64,000 bases of DNA from Halomonas citrativorans (GCF_900163645.1 NZ_FUKM01000048.1:186001-250000); one strand, 5' to 3'; counted from the stretch's first letter, positions 47,780-57,139 are shown. Numbers and translations: made by a program. Notes: generated by a model from the sequence alone, not told the origin.

Positions 47780-49288
47780 CTAAGAGCGGAACGCTTGCAG
47801 CGGCAAGCGGTGCTGCCAGGCATCGTGCCGTTCAAATGCCGCAGCTAGCTGTAAGAGCTGTTTATCTTCACCAAACCGCCCGACTATTTGCACACCCACC
47901 GGCAGGCCGTTGGCGGCAACATGCAAAGGCACTGACATGGCAGGCTGGCCGGTCAGATTGGCTAATTGGGTGAACGGCGTGCGGCCAAGGGCATCCACCG
48001 CCAGCCTCTTTAATAAGCCAGCCTTTAGCGCCAGCGATGATGCCCCGGGAATGGCCAACACAGACATTAAGCGTTCGCGTGCCGCTGTTGGATAGAGCTC
48101 GCCAATTTCAGGCGCGGTATCTGCGCTTACCGGCATCACCAACGCATCAAAGCGTTGATGAAAACGGCTCATTTGTTCAGCGACCACGTGCCAATGGCGT
48201 TTCGCCAGCTCGTAATCCTGCGCTAATAGTTTGCTTCCTAATCGGCCGATGGCACGTGTAGAGGGCTCAATCGCCAAGCGATGAGTGGGCACGCCGGTTT
48301 GCTGGCTAATCCAGCGAAGGTCCGCTGCCAAGTGGCCAAGATAAAGCGTCAGGTAGCTATCTGCCAGGGCTTCACCATCCACCGGCGGATCGCACCACTC
48401 CACCTCATGGCCCATTTCCGTTAGCGCAACGGCGGCTTTATTAACCGCTGTTTTTACTTCCGAGTTTAACTGCGTGCCCAAGCCACGGCTTAAAGGCTCG
48501 CCCAGCGATATAGCAATGCGTAATCGCTTAGGCGAGGACGCTAATGCCGTTACGAAGCCCGTTTCAGCGCGTACCGGGTACGGGCCGGAAGGCGCCATAC
48601 CGTTTACCTGTTCCAACAGCGCCGCACTATCTCGCACACTGCGCGTCAACGCGTGCTCAATGACCGCCCCCTGCCACACTTCCCCATGGCTTGAGTCAAG
48701 CGGCATCCGCCCACGCGTAGGTTTAAAGCCAAAAAGCCCACAGTAGCTGGCAGGAATACGGATGGAGCCACCACCGTCCCCGGCCAACGCCAACGGCACA
48801 ATTCCGCTAGCTACTGCCACGGCCGCACCGCCGCTGGAACCACCAGGTGAATACCCTTCCCGCCATGGGTTAACAGGATGCGGAAAGGCTTTAGGCTCGG
48901 TAATCCCCATCAACCCCAACTCAGGCGTGGCCGTTTGCCCAATAATGACCAAGCCCGCGGCTTTCGAGCGCTGGATAATCGGCGAATCCTCTTTAGGGCG
49001 CCACTGAGTTAACGCAGCACATCCCGAGGCCAAGGGTTCACCGGCCAACCCCATCAACAGATCTTTACTCAAGGTGGGCACTCCACCAAAGAGCGCGCCA
49101 TCGGCGATCTCCTCGCTCTCATGCCGGGCTTTCTCAAACCGCGTTCTGACGATCGCATGCAGGGCAGGATTTATCGCTTCAATCGCCTTGAAAGCAGTTT
49201 CCAGAACGTCTGCGCGACTCACCTCACGGCGGCAGATCAGTTCGGCAAGGCCGGTGGCATCATATTGCTGGTACTCATGGGGCTGCAT
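47780..49288 (-). CDS. Amidase signature family hydrolase
   Basis: 502-aa amidase with the complete Ser-cisSer-Lys triad at normal spacing: Lys75 (TLSKDLLMG), Ser151 (SPGGSSGGAAVAVASG) and Ser175 (DGGGSIRIPAS). It is distinct from GatA in lacking GatB/GatC neighbours and in its C-terminal region. The substrate is unknown. The ATG at 49288 has a weak AGGCGA box. It is a single gene, divergent from the LacI regulator across 182 bp. Confidence 0.9.
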   Translation of the reverse strand: MQPHEYQQYDATGLAELICRREVSRADVLETAFKAIEAINPALHAIVRTRFEKARHESEEIADGALFGGVPTLSKDLLMGLAGEPLASGCAALTQWRPKEDSPIIQRSKAAGLVIIGQTATPELGLMGITEPKAFPHPVNPWREGYSPGGSSGGAAVAVASGIVPLALAGDGGGSIRIPASYCGLFGFKPTRGRMPLDSSHGEVWQGAVIEHALTRSVRDSAALLEQVNGMAPSGPYPVRAETGFVTALASSPKRLRIAISLGEPLSRGLGTQLNSEVKTAVNKAAVALTEMGHEVEWCDPPVDGEALADSYLTLYLGHLAADLRWISQQTGVPTHRLAIEPSTRAIGRLGSKLLAQDYELAKRHWHVVAEQMSRFHQRFDALVMPVSADTAPEIGELYPTAARERLMSVLAIPGASSLALKAGLLKRLAVDALGRTPFTQLANLTGQPAMSVPLHVAANGLPVGVQIVGRFGEDKQLLQLAAAFERHDAWQHRLPLQAFRS

Positions 49289-49431
49289 TGCGTTCGCCTA
49301 TAATGCTTTTCTCTACAGCCTAGCAGAGGCCGTCAGCTTAATTTTTCTTAACCATGTCTTTTCGCCTACCCTTCCACTGGGCCTTAAGGCGTATTGCCTT
49401 TAAACCCAAAATTCACTATGTTGGAGCCTAT

Positions 49432-49445
49432 TGGGAACGTTCCCA
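49432..49445. promoter_or_regulatory. Perfect palindromic operator for LacI-family regulator
   Basis: TGGGAACGTTCCCA is a perfect 14-bp palindrome with the central CG typical of LacI-family operators. It lies 25 bp upstream of the lacI-type gene, so autoregulation is likely. The same regulator may control the kdgK transcript that follows. Confidence 0.75.
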
Positions 49446-49470
49446 TTTTACTGTTTAATGGATAGCCAAC

Positions 49471-50493
49471 ATGCCCCCTGCCTCTGTGCGCGCCACACTT
49501 ATTGAAGTCGCTAAACTGGCGGGCACGTCTAAAACCAGCGTATCGCGCTTTTTCGGCCCAGAGCGCGAACGGCTAACGCCCAGCCTTCAAGCGCGCATTG
49601 CCAACGCCGCCACGACGCTGGGCTACCAGCCTAATTTAATGGCACGCGGTCTCAAGGGAGGCGGCTCGCGCCTACTGGGCGTACTGGTGGCCGATATCCG
49701 CAATCCGTTCTCAGTGGCGGTTGTCCACGGCATAGAGCAAGCGGCTCGGGCTCACGGTTATTCATTAATCGTCTGTAATACCGATAACGATCCTGAACGA
49801 GAACAACAGCACCTGAGCCTGCTGAAGTCTTATCAGGTAGAAGGCTTGATTATTAATGCTGCCGGGCAGCCTGAAGCGCAGTTACAGGCACTCATGCATA
49901 GCGGCGTCCCCCTCGTGCTACTTGACCGCGAGGTTCACCAACTTGACGTTGATGTGATCGGGCTTGATAACGCGCTAGCGATTGATATGGCACTGGATCA
50001 TCTCGTGCAACAGGGGTATCGCTCCCTTCTCTATGTCAGTGAGTCGCCTGCACATGCCAGTACCCGCCAGGAACGGCTACAGCGCTTTAATCAGCAAGCA
50101 GAGAGCTTAGGCATAAAAAGTCAGACGCTGATACTGGGCAATTCAGCGCCTCACTTTGAAGCGTTAACTGTCTTTACCCAGCACTCTGCATCATCTCCAG
50201 GCGCTGTTTTATGCGCTAACGGCAACGTCACGCTCGCCATGACACGCAGCTTTCAACAGCTGGGCATCCCTTTGGGCCCTACCGGTTTAATGGGAATTGA
50301 CGAACTGGATTGGTGTGAGCTGATAACGCCAGGCATCACCACCCTGGCCCAGCCTACCGATGATATCGGTCACGCTGCCGTCAGTTGCCTGCTCAACCAG
50401 CTTAACGGCTCAGCGCCAACATCGCCCGTGCGCTACCGCCACGCCCCGCGCTTACAAGTGCGCGGCAGTACAACGCTTAAGCCAAATCTTTAA
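49471..50493 (+). CDS. LacI-family transcriptional regulator
   Basis: 340-aa regulator with an N-terminal helix-turn-helix (TLIEVAKLAGTSKTSVSRFF, residues about 8-27), the hinge helix NLMARGLKGG and a periplasmic-binding-protein-like effector domain. It resembles the GntR/PtxS-like gluconate and ketogluconate regulators. Position directly before kdgK suggests the inducer is a sugar acid such as KDG or a ketogluconate. This is inference from neighbours. Confidence 0.9.
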   Translation: MPPASVRATLIEVAKLAGTSKTSVSRFFGPERERLTPSLQARIANAATTLGYQPNLMARGLKGGGSRLLGVLVADIRNPFSVAVVHGIEQAARAHGYSLIVCNTDNDPEREQQHLSLLKSYQVEGLIINAAGQPEAQLQALMHSGVPLVLLDREVHQLDVDVIGLDNALAIDMALDHLVQQGYRSLLYVSESPAHASTRQERLQRFNQQAESLGIKSQTLILGNSAPHFEALTVFTQHSASSPGAVLCANGNVTLAMTRSFQQLGIPLGPTGLMGIDELDWCELITPGITTLAQPTDDIGHAAVSCLLNQLNGSAPTSPVRYRHAPRLQVRGSTTLKPNL

Positions 50494-50517
50494 CACACTT
50501 AAAAAGAGAATATCCTG

Positions 50518-51486
50518 ATGGCAAATACAACGTCCTCCTCCCCTCGGATACTGACTTTTGGCGAAGCCATGGCCATGCTGGTGGCTAATACACCGGGTGA
50601 TCTAGCAGAAGTCGAAAGCTTTCATCGTCGTTTAGCAGGCGCCGACAATAATGTCGCCATCGGCCTCTCGCGCCTGGGTTTTCACGTTGGCTGGTTGAGC
50701 CGAGTGGGCACCGACAGCCAGGGCCGGTTTATTCAGCAGTCTTTAAAAGCTGAAGGGGTTGACGACCGATATATTCAGCTTGATGCGCAACACCCCACCG
50801 GGCTGATGTTCAAAGAGCGCGCAGAAAACGGTGCCGACCCACGGGTTGAGTACTTCAGGCGCGGCAGTGCCGCCAGCCACTTAAGCATTGAAGATGCCGC
50901 TTCCATCGATTTTCAGTCGCTCACTCATCTGCATGCTACCGGCATTACCCCCGCGCTTTCTAAAAGCGCCCTGGAATTAACCCGCCACTTGATGCAGCAG
51001 GCACGCCAAAGCGGCGCCAGCATTTCCTTCGACCCCAATTTACGCCCATCACTTTGGCCCAGCGAAGCTGTCATGCGTGATACCTTAAATGAGCTGGCTA
51101 GTCTTGCTGACTGGGTGCTACCGGGACTTTCCGAAGGGCGGCTTTTGACCGGCTGCGAATCGCCCGAAGCGATTGCCGACTTCTACCTTGAGCGCGGTGC
51201 CAAGGCCGTTATCATCAAGCTAGGCCCTGAAGGCAGCTTTTATCGCGGCACGCTGGGAGGCTCTTTGGAAAGCATCAACGTACCCGGCCAGCCGGTCGCC
51301 AACGTTGTTGATACCGTGGGGGCTGGCGATGGCTTCGCAGTCGGTGCGATCAGCGCACTACTAGATGGCCTACCTGCTCGTGATGCGCTTAAACGTGGCA
51401 ATCTGGTAGGCGCCCAGGCCGTACAAGTCGTCGGTGATATGGAAGGTTTGCCCACCAGGGACAAGCTGGAACAACTTGAGCACTAA
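50518..51486 (+). CDS. kdgK: 2-keto-3-deoxygluconate kinase (PfkB family)
   Basis: 322-aa ribokinase-like sugar kinase. The N-terminal substrate motif is AGADNNVAIGLSRLG. The C-terminal PfkB signature is DTVGAGDGFAVGA, with the catalytic aspartate. KDG kinases and 2-ketogluconate kinases are close relatives. The KduI, KduD, UxuA and UxuB enzymes encoded nearby all lead to KDG, which favours KdgK. The product KDPG would need an aldolase (Eda) encoded outside the window. Confidence 0.85.
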   Translation: MANTTSSSPRILTFGEAMAMLVANTPGDLAEVESFHRRLAGADNNVAIGLSRLGFHVGWLSRVGTDSQGRFIQQSLKAEGVDDRYIQLDAQHPTGLMFKERAENGADPRVEYFRRGSAASHLSIEDAASIDFQSLTHLHATGITPALSKSALELTRHLMQQARQSGASISFDPNLRPSLWPSEAVMRDTLNELASLADWVLPGLSEGRLLTGCESPEAIADFYLERGAKAVIIKLGPEGSFYRGTLGGSLESINVPGQPVANVVDTVGAGDGFAVGAISALLDGLPARDALKRGNLVGAQAVQVVGDMEGLPTRDKLEQLEH

Positions 51487-51521
51487 GGTCACATGTAACG
51501 ATCACAACACGAGGAGCTAGC

Positions 51522-52496
51522 ATGAAAAAAAGTATCATTGTGACAGGACGACTTGGCGATCCACTAAAAGAAATGCTAGCGCAACACTTTGAGCTTATTG
51601 AGCACTCAGGGCCACTAGATCCCACTCAGCAAGACGTGCTCGACATGCTATCGAAGGCGCACGGCATTATCGGCTCAGGGCTGCCCATCACGCCTGAGTT
51701 ACTTGATGCGGCGCCTGCGCTTGAAGTTATTTCGACAATCTCGGTGGGTTACGACAGCATCCCCGTGGATGAGCTAACCAAGCGTGGCATTATGCTGTGC
51801 AATACACCTGATGTGCTCACTGAAACGACCGCTGATACCGGTTTTGCGCTGGTGATGGCCTCAGCACGCCGGGTAACAGAGCTTGCCGAATGGGTGAAGG
51901 CGGGCAACTGGAAAGCCAGCCTTGGCCCTGATCACTTTGGTAACGACGTACACGGAAAAACGCTGGGCATGATAGGTTTTGGACGCATCGGCCAAGCGGT
52001 TTCCCGGCGCGGTGCGCTCGGTTTTGGTATGTCGATACTCTACTCCAATGCATCTCCCAAACCTGAACGCGAAGCAGAGCTAGGTGCCAAGCGCTGTGAG
52101 CTTAACGAACTTCTGGCCGAGGCAGATTTTGTCTGTGTGACCGTGCCTCTAACCGCAGAGACCGAACATCTAATCGGTGCCGACGAGTTTGCACGAATGA
52201 AGCCCTCAGGCATTTTCATCAACATTGCCCGCGGTAAAGTCGTCGATGAATCAGCGCTAATTGACGCACTTGAGAAAGGCACCATTAAAGCAGCGGGTTT
52301 GGATGTCTTCGAGCAGGAACCGCTGCCAGCCACCTCCCCTCTACTTAACATGACCAACGTCGTTGCCCTGCCCCATATTGGGTCCGCAACACATGAGACT
52401 CGCCAGGCAATGGCTCAGCGCGCCGTGGATAATATTCGCTTGGCCCTACAGGGCAAGCCTCCCATTAACCTGGTTAACGAGGACGTACACCAATGA
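51522..52496 (+). CDS. D-2-hydroxyacid dehydrogenase (GhrB/2-ketogluconate reductase-like)
   Basis: 324-aa NAD(P)-dependent dehydrogenase. The Rossmann motif is LGMIGFGRIGQAVSRR. The catalytic arginine lies in INIARGKVVDE, the glutamate in GLDVFEQEPLP and the histidine in ALPHIGSATHETR. This combination is typical of the glyoxylate, hydroxypyruvate and 2-ketogluconate reductase group. In the island it might reduce a 2-keto sugar acid, a step not required by the standard hexuronate route. A strong GAGGAG box precedes it, and its stop overlaps the HAD gene (ATGA). Confidence 0.87.
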   Translation: MKKSIIVTGRLGDPLKEMLAQHFELIEHSGPLDPTQQDVLDMLSKAHGIIGSGLPITPELLDAAPALEVISTISVGYDSIPVDELTKRGIMLCNTPDVLTETTADTGFALVMASARRVTELAEWVKAGNWKASLGPDHFGNDVHGKTLGMIGFGRIGQAVSRRGALGFGMSILYSNASPKPEREAELGAKRCELNELLAEADFVCVTVPLTAETEHLIGADEFARMKPSGIFINIARGKVVDESALIDALEKGTIKAAGLDVFEQEPLPATSPLLNMTNVVALPHIGSATHETRQAMAQRAVDNIRLALQGKPPINLVNEDVHQ

Positions 52497-53176
52497 GTCC
52501 TGCTATGCCCAGCGCAACGACCGCCGCTTACTGCCTACTGTTTGACTGTGATGGCACGCTGGTAGACAGCGAAGTACTCCTTGCAGAGGTAATGGGCGAC
52601 ATTCTTCCGGAGTTCGGCCTACCGTTCTCTGCGCGTCAGTATATGGAAGAGTTTCGCGGGGTACGCTTTCAAACGATAGTCAATACGTTAGAAGCGCGTT
52701 TTCAGCCCCTCACAGAAGACCAAGCGGCGACGCTTGAAGCCGGTATGCGAACACGCATGGAAGCCCGCATGCGCGCAGAGCTTGAACCCATCGCTGGCAT
52801 TCCAGATGCGCTTGAACAATTAAGCAGCTACGCCAAAGCCGTGGTATCTAACGGCCCCGAGCGAAAAATCCGCTGTGCCATGGAAAGCACCGGTTTAGGC
52901 CACCATTTTAAAGGGAATTTATTCAGTGCTTATACCCTGAATATCTGGAAACCCGACCCCGAGCTTTACCGCAAGGCGGCGGCGGCAATGGGCTACGCGC
53001 CCGAGCAATGTATTGTGATCGACGATGCGGCCGTAGGTGTAGAAGCCGGGTTGGCTGCAGGTATGCACGTTATCCATATTAACCACTTTCCTGATGAAGA
53101 GAGCACGCCCGAAGGCGCCGTTGGCATTCAGCATGCCAATGAGCTACCAGCAGCTATCGCGCGCTTAAATCTTTAA
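52493..53176 (+). CDS. HAD-IA phosphatase, YieH-like
   Basis: 227-aa HAD hydrolase with nucleophile motif FDCDGTLVDSEV, motif II VVSNGPERKIRCAM and the WKPDPELYRKAAAAMG block. The segments around motif II and WKPDP match E. coli YieH, a 6-phosphogluconate phosphatase in vitro. In this operon a sugar-acid phosphate is a plausible substrate. Its ATG overlaps the preceding stop. Last gene before the C-tract and the dctP promoter region. Confidence 0.82.
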   Translation: MSPAMPSATTAAYCLLFDCDGTLVDSEVLLAEVMGDILPEFGLPFSARQYMEEFRGVRFQTIVNTLEARFQPLTEDQAATLEAGMRTRMEARMRAELEPIAGIPDALEQLSSYAKAVVSNGPERKIRCAMESTGLGHHFKGNLFSAYTLNIWKPDPELYRKAAAAMGYAPEQCIVIDDAAVGVEAGLAAGMHVIHINHFPDEESTPEGAVGIQHANELPAAIARLNL

Positions 53177-53190
53177 TGGAAGTAGCATAG

Positions 53191-53201
53191 CCCCCCCCCC
53201 C
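53191..53201. repeat. Homopolymer of eleven C
   Basis: An uninterrupted run of 11 C, 14 bp after the HAD stop and followed by TCC. It is outside any gene I can support. It may vary in length by slippage or be a sequencing-length artefact. Confidence 0.9.
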
Positions 53202-53223
53202 TCCTTTCCCATCATTCATGCTA

Positions 53224-53252
53224 CCGCTAGGCATATTTACTCCGCCTAGCGG
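53224..53252 (+). terminator. Hairpin ending the lacI-kdgK operon
   Basis: CCGCTAGGC (53224-53232) and GCCTAGCGG (53244-53252) form a perfect 9-bp stem with an 11-nt loop. No T run follows, so termination efficiency is uncertain. Confidence 0.5.
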
Positions 53253-53349
53253 CGCGATTATCTGTCTACTTACTTAACCTTCTTTTTTATATCAAGACCA
53301 TGGTCGCATAGCTCAAACATTGACCTGTGCAGGAATGGCGCTAAGCTTG

Positions 53350-53394
53350 GTCATAACTCAAATATAAAAATACATTTTATACTTGAGTTATGAC
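53350..53394. promoter_or_regulatory. 20-bp inverted repeat upstream of dctP
   Basis: Left arm 53350-53369 begins GTCATAACTCAA and right arm 53375-53394 ends TTGAGTTATGAC. The 20-bp arms are inverted copies with a single mismatch at the thirteenth base, separated by ATACA. It lies 46 bp before the dctP start. The symmetry and size suggest an operator for a dimeric or tetrameric regulator, perhaps the IclR protein encoded downstream. A hairpin in the leader RNA is the other option. Confidence 0.7.
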
Positions 53395-53439
53395 GACTAT
53401 GGCATAAAAAAAACATCAAAATAAAACGGAGAGCCTTCC

Positions 53440-54438
53440 ATGCGCCTAACCCACCTGATGATGGCCAGCCTTGCTATCGGCTTCACGACATCTCTGCAAG
53501 CTGCTGACTTCACATTCAAATACGCTCATTCTCAAACCGATGATGCCCCGCGATCTGAGTCCATGCGTTACTTCAAAGAAGCACTTGAAGAGCGCAGTGA
53601 TGGGCGTATCGCGGTAGAACTCTATTTCAATGGCACGCTAGGGAAAGAGGAAGACGTACTTCAACAAGTCCAGATGGGGCTTATTCAAGGCTATCGCGGT
53701 GGCTTGTTTGCTCAAGCTAACCCCGCCTACCTGATCTATACCATGCCGTTTCTGTTCACCACGCCGGAACAGGCCATTGACGTTATGGAAGGCGAGCTGG
53801 GCCAAGCCATTAATGAAGGCGCACATGCAAATCAGCTGCATATACCGGTGACCGGAGTTGCAGGCGGCATGCGCCAGTTAACCAACAACGTTCGCGCCGT
53901 TAATCAAGTTGATGACCTCCGTGGTTTGAAAATTCGCACCCCGCCGCTGGCTCCCACGTTGCTGGCATTTGAAGCGTTAGGAGCTTCCCCACAGCAAGTG
54001 CCTTATACCGAAACCTATATGGCAATGCGCACAGGCGTAGTCGATGGTCAGGAAAATCCGCCCTCCAATATCGCTGATATGAAATTCCATGAAGCTCAGG
54101 AGTACATGTCATTACTGAACTGGCAAATCCATCCTGACCCCTTCTTTATCAGCGCTCAGTGGTACGACCAGTTACCTGAAGATCTGCAGTCAATCGTTGA
54201 CGACGTGGCTCAGGAGACGATGACGCGCTCCAACGAAATTTGGCTAGCCTCCGAAGCCAACTACCTCGACACACTTGGCGAGCACATGAGCATTAATGAT
54301 ATCGCCGACGAACACCGCCAAGGTTTTGTGGATGCCGTCGTTCCTGTTTGGGAGCACTTTGTTGAACGTGGTGACTTTAGCCAGGAGCAGTTAGAGCAAG
54401 TACTCACGCTGACCGATCAAGCCGAGGTATTGGAGTAA
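53440..54438 (+). CDS. dctP: TRAP transporter solute-binding protein DctP
   Basis: 332-aa periplasmic binding protein of the DctP family. The signal peptide ends near SLQAADF (residue about 22). TFKYAHSQTDDAPRSES and IRTPPLAPTLLAFEALGASP are typical of the sugar-acid-binding branch, and the arginine in KIRTPP is the usual carboxylate anchor. Context indicates a hexuronate or related ligand. A CGGAGAG box precedes the ATG. The stop overlaps dctQ as TAATG. Confidence 0.92.
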   Translation: MRLTHLMMASLAIGFTTSLQAADFTFKYAHSQTDDAPRSESMRYFKEALEERSDGRIAVELYFNGTLGKEEDVLQQVQMGLIQGYRGGLFAQANPAYLIYTMPFLFTTPEQAIDVMEGELGQAINEGAHANQLHIPVTGVAGGMRQLTNNVRAVNQVDDLRGLKIRTPPLAPTLLAFEALGASPQQVPYTETYMAMRTGVVDGQENPPSNIADMKFHEAQEYMSLLNWQIHPDPFFISAQWYDQLPEDLQSIVDDVAQETMTRSNEIWLASEANYLDTLGEHMSINDIADEHRQGFVDAVVPVWEHFVERGDFSQEQLEQVLTLTDQAEVLE

Positions 54439-54980
54439 TGAACCCTCCTCCACTGGCGCAACCGATGGCGGAAGATACCGTTTTGATGCGGGTAATGCGC
54501 CGCTTCGCTAGCCTATTGGAAAATCTTATTGCCGCATTAATTGCGGCGGTTTTCCTGCTCTGCTTGACACTGGTGATATTACGCTACGTATTCAGCATTG
54601 GCTTTGCCGGTGCTGAAGAGGTGATGCGCTTTCTATTTGTGTATTCCACCGCAATGGGGGCATCGGTCGCCATTTTGCGCGGCGAGCATATCCGTATCAG
54701 CGTGCTTGTGGATGCGCTGCCTACGTCAATAGCCGTCTGGCTCAACCGCTTACGCCATATACTCGTGATGGTATTCAATGGCTATTTGGCATGGCTCAGC
54801 ATTAGCTGGATTGGGCAAGTGGGTCGCTTCCGCTCCGCCGTACTGGATGTGCCCAATTGGGTAGTGCAAATCAGCGTCCCTATTGGCGCGCTACTGGTCA
54901 TCCTATTTTCCTTGGCGGTGCTAATGGGTGGAGAACGGCCCTCCGTTCAACGAGAAGACGCGCAGGAGAGCCAAGCATGA
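54438..54980 (+). CDS. dctQ: TRAP transporter small permease DctQ
   Basis: 180-aa four-helix membrane subunit. The conserved GAEEVMRFLFVYSTAMGAS lies in the second helix region. It scaffolds the large permease. It overlaps dctP by one base and dctM by four, so the three are translationally coupled. The C-terminal tail is polar. Confidence 0.93.
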   Translation: MNPPPLAQPMAEDTVLMRVMRRFASLLENLIAALIAAVFLLCLTLVILRYVFSIGFAGAEEVMRFLFVYSTAMGASVAILRGEHIRISVLVDALPTSIAVWLNRLRHILVMVFNGYLAWLSISWIGQVGRFRSAVLDVPNWVVQISVPIGALLVILFSLAVLMGGERPSVQREDAQESQA

Positions 54981-56251
54981 TCTTACTGCTAGTTAGCCTA
55001 ATAGTGCTTCTACTGATAGGAGTGCCCATCGCCTATTCGCTGGGGCTTTCGGGGTTGGTCTATTTTTTGATCATGCAACCAGGCTTGATTGGCGTGCTGC
55101 CCCAGCGGGTGCTGTCCGGAATGGATTTGTACACCATGATTGCCCTGCCGTTGTTTATTTTGATGGGATTGGTAATGAACGCTTCAGGCATTACCTCTCG
55201 CTTAATCGACTTCTGTTTGATGTTGGTAGGTCGTTTCCCTGGTGGTTTGGGGCACGTCAATATCTCAACATCGATGATTTTTGGGGGCATATCAGGCTCT
55301 TCTGTGTCTGATACGGCCTCGGTGGGTTCCTCCATGATTCCGGAGATGGCACGTAAAGGATACAGCGTCGAAACCGCCAGCGGTATTACCGTGGCCTCCT
55401 CCACCATGGGAATGATCATTCCACCCAGTGTACCCATGGTAATTTTCGCCGTTACCGCTCAGCAGTCTATCGGCACCATGTTTATGGCGAGCCTTGTACC
55501 TGGTTTACTGATTGGCTTGCTGATGATGGGCATTATTGCGCTAATGGCCGGTCGCCAAGGCTACCCTCGTGCCCACGCAGGATTAACCTCTCAACAGCGC
55601 CGTCAGGTAATTCAACGTGCGGTACTCGCCCTATTAATTCCCCTGTTTGTCGTGGGTGCGGTGGTCGGTGGTGTCGCGACAGCCACTGAATCTGCCGCGT
55701 TAGGCGTGGGCTATGCGCTTTTTCTAGCATTGGTAGTCTTTAAAAGCCTCAAGCTGCGTGAACTACCTGCACTATTTCGCTCTGCCGTCATGACCAGCGC
55801 CACAGTGATGATCATTATCGCCATGAGCCAGCTATACGTGTGGATTCTCTCGATGGAGCAGATCCCCCAACTATTGGCAGGCTTTTTAGGCGGGCTGGAT
55901 CTTACCCCGATGCTGCTCCTGCTGGTCATTGCTGCTGCCGTGCTACTGATCGGCACCTTTATTGATGTAACCCCCGCGATTTTGCTGATTACCCCAGTGG
56001 TGCTGCCGGTACTTGCCCTGGCCAATATTTCCCCCGTGCAGTTTGGCGTATTGCTGATTAGTGGCTTGGCTATTGGCTTGGTCACGCCACCGGTAGGCAT
56101 GTGTCTGAACGTATGTTCATCCATTACCGGCCTCTCGATTGGACGTATTTTCCGTGGCGCTTTGCCGTTTCTCCTCGCAAACCTTCTGGTGATGCTGCTG
56201 GTAATAGCTTTTCCGCTCATCACCCTTTGGCCGCTCACGCTGTTCTCGTGA
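54977..56251 (+). CDS. dctM: TRAP transporter large permease DctM
   Basis: 424-aa inner-membrane transport subunit with about 12 helices. The family motifs GGISGSSVSDTASVGSSMIP and GMIIPPSVPMVIFAVT are intact, as is the late GLVTPPVGMCLNV. Sodium-coupled import is expected. The start at 54977 has AGGAG upstream and overlaps the dctQ TGA; the longer frame from 54857 lies within dctQ. Confidence 0.94.
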   Translation: MILLLVSLIVLLLIGVPIAYSLGLSGLVYFLIMQPGLIGVLPQRVLSGMDLYTMIALPLFILMGLVMNASGITSRLIDFCLMLVGRFPGGLGHVNISTSMIFGGISGSSVSDTASVGSSMIPEMARKGYSVETASGITVASSTMGMIIPPSVPMVIFAVTAQQSIGTMFMASLVPGLLIGLLMMGIIALMAGRQGYPRAHAGLTSQQRRQVIQRAVLALLIPLFVVGAVVGGVATATESAALGVGYALFLALVVFKSLKLRELPALFRSAVMTSATVMIIIAMSQLYVWILSMEQIPQLLAGFLGGLDLTPMLLLLVIAAAVLLIGTFIDVTPAILLITPVVLPVLALANISPVQFGVLLISGLAIGLVTPPVGMCLNVCSSITGLSIGRIFRGALPFLLANLLVMLLVIAFPLITLWPLTLFS

Positions 56252-56284
56252 GCCCATTTACTTTCATCATTTAAGGAAACTCAT

Positions 56285-57115
56285 ATGGATATTCGCCAAG
56301 CGCTTCATAGCGATCATTTTAAAACCCTCGATACTCAGGGCTTGCGTGACAAAATGCTGGTTACCGAGATTATGGTACCTGGCCAAATGTCACTAACCTA
56401 TAGCCATGTTGACCGCATTATTGTTGGTGGCGCAGTACCCACTGATTCGCCGCTTACCCTGAGCGGTGGCAAAGAACTTGGCGTTGACTATTTTCTAGAG
56501 CGGCGGGAAATGGGCGTTATTAACATTGGCGCGCCCGGACGCATTACTGTCGACGGTGAAACGGTCGAGCTCGGCCCCCACCACGGCCTGTATATTCCCA
56601 AAGAGAGCCGTGAAGTCAGCTTTGAGAGCCTTGATGCGAGCAAGCCTGCGCGCTTTTATATCAACTCAACGCCTGCCCATGTACGTTACCAGCTACGCCA
56701 TATCCGCCCGGAAGATGCCTCACCCACCACCCTTGGTGACCCTGAAACCGGCAATGTGCGTACCATCAATAAGTACCTGCATACCGATGTACTGGATACC
56801 TGCCAGCTATCCATGGGGCTAACCCAGTTAGAGCCCGGCAGTATGTGGAACACCATGCCCTGCCATACTCACGAACGACGCATGGAAGTGTACTTCTACT
56901 TTGACTTGAGTGAAGACGATGTGGTGTTCCACCTATGTGGCGAACCTCAAGAAACTCGTCATATCGTAGTTGCCAACGAACAAGCCGTGATTCACCCAAG
57001 TTGGTCGATTCACTGCGGGTTCGGTACCCGCCGTTACACCTTTATTTGGGGTATGTGCGGTGAAAACCTGACCTACGATGATATGGATTTTATCGCTTCT
57101 AAAGAGCTGCGCTAA
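56285..57115 (+). CDS. kduI: 5-keto-4-deoxyuronate isomerase
   Basis: 276-aa cupin that converts 5-keto-4-deoxyuronate to 2,5-diketo-3-deoxygluconate in unsaturated uronate breakdown. The zinc ligands are His194, His196, Glu201 ([15 protein letters not shown]) and His243 (SIHCGFG), offset by two from E. coli KduI. AAGGAAA lies upstream of the ATG. The gap after dctM is 33 bp, so it is likely in the transporter operon. Confidence 0.95.
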   Translation: MDIRQALHSDHFKTLDTQGLRDKMLVTEIMVPGQMSLTYSHVDRIIVGGAVPTDSPLTLSGGKELGVDYFLERREMGVINIGAPGRITVDGETVELGPHHGLYIPKESREVSFESLDASKPARFYINSTPAHVRYQLRHIRPEDASPTTLGDPETGNVRTINKYLHTDVLDTCQLSMGLTQLEPGSMWNTMPCHTHERRMEVYFYFDLSEDDVVFHLCGEPQETRHIVVANEQAVIHPSWSIHCGFGTRRYTFIWGMCGENLTYDDMDFIASKELR

Positions 57116-57139
57116 ACCACTACTCAGGGAGAGTGACCA

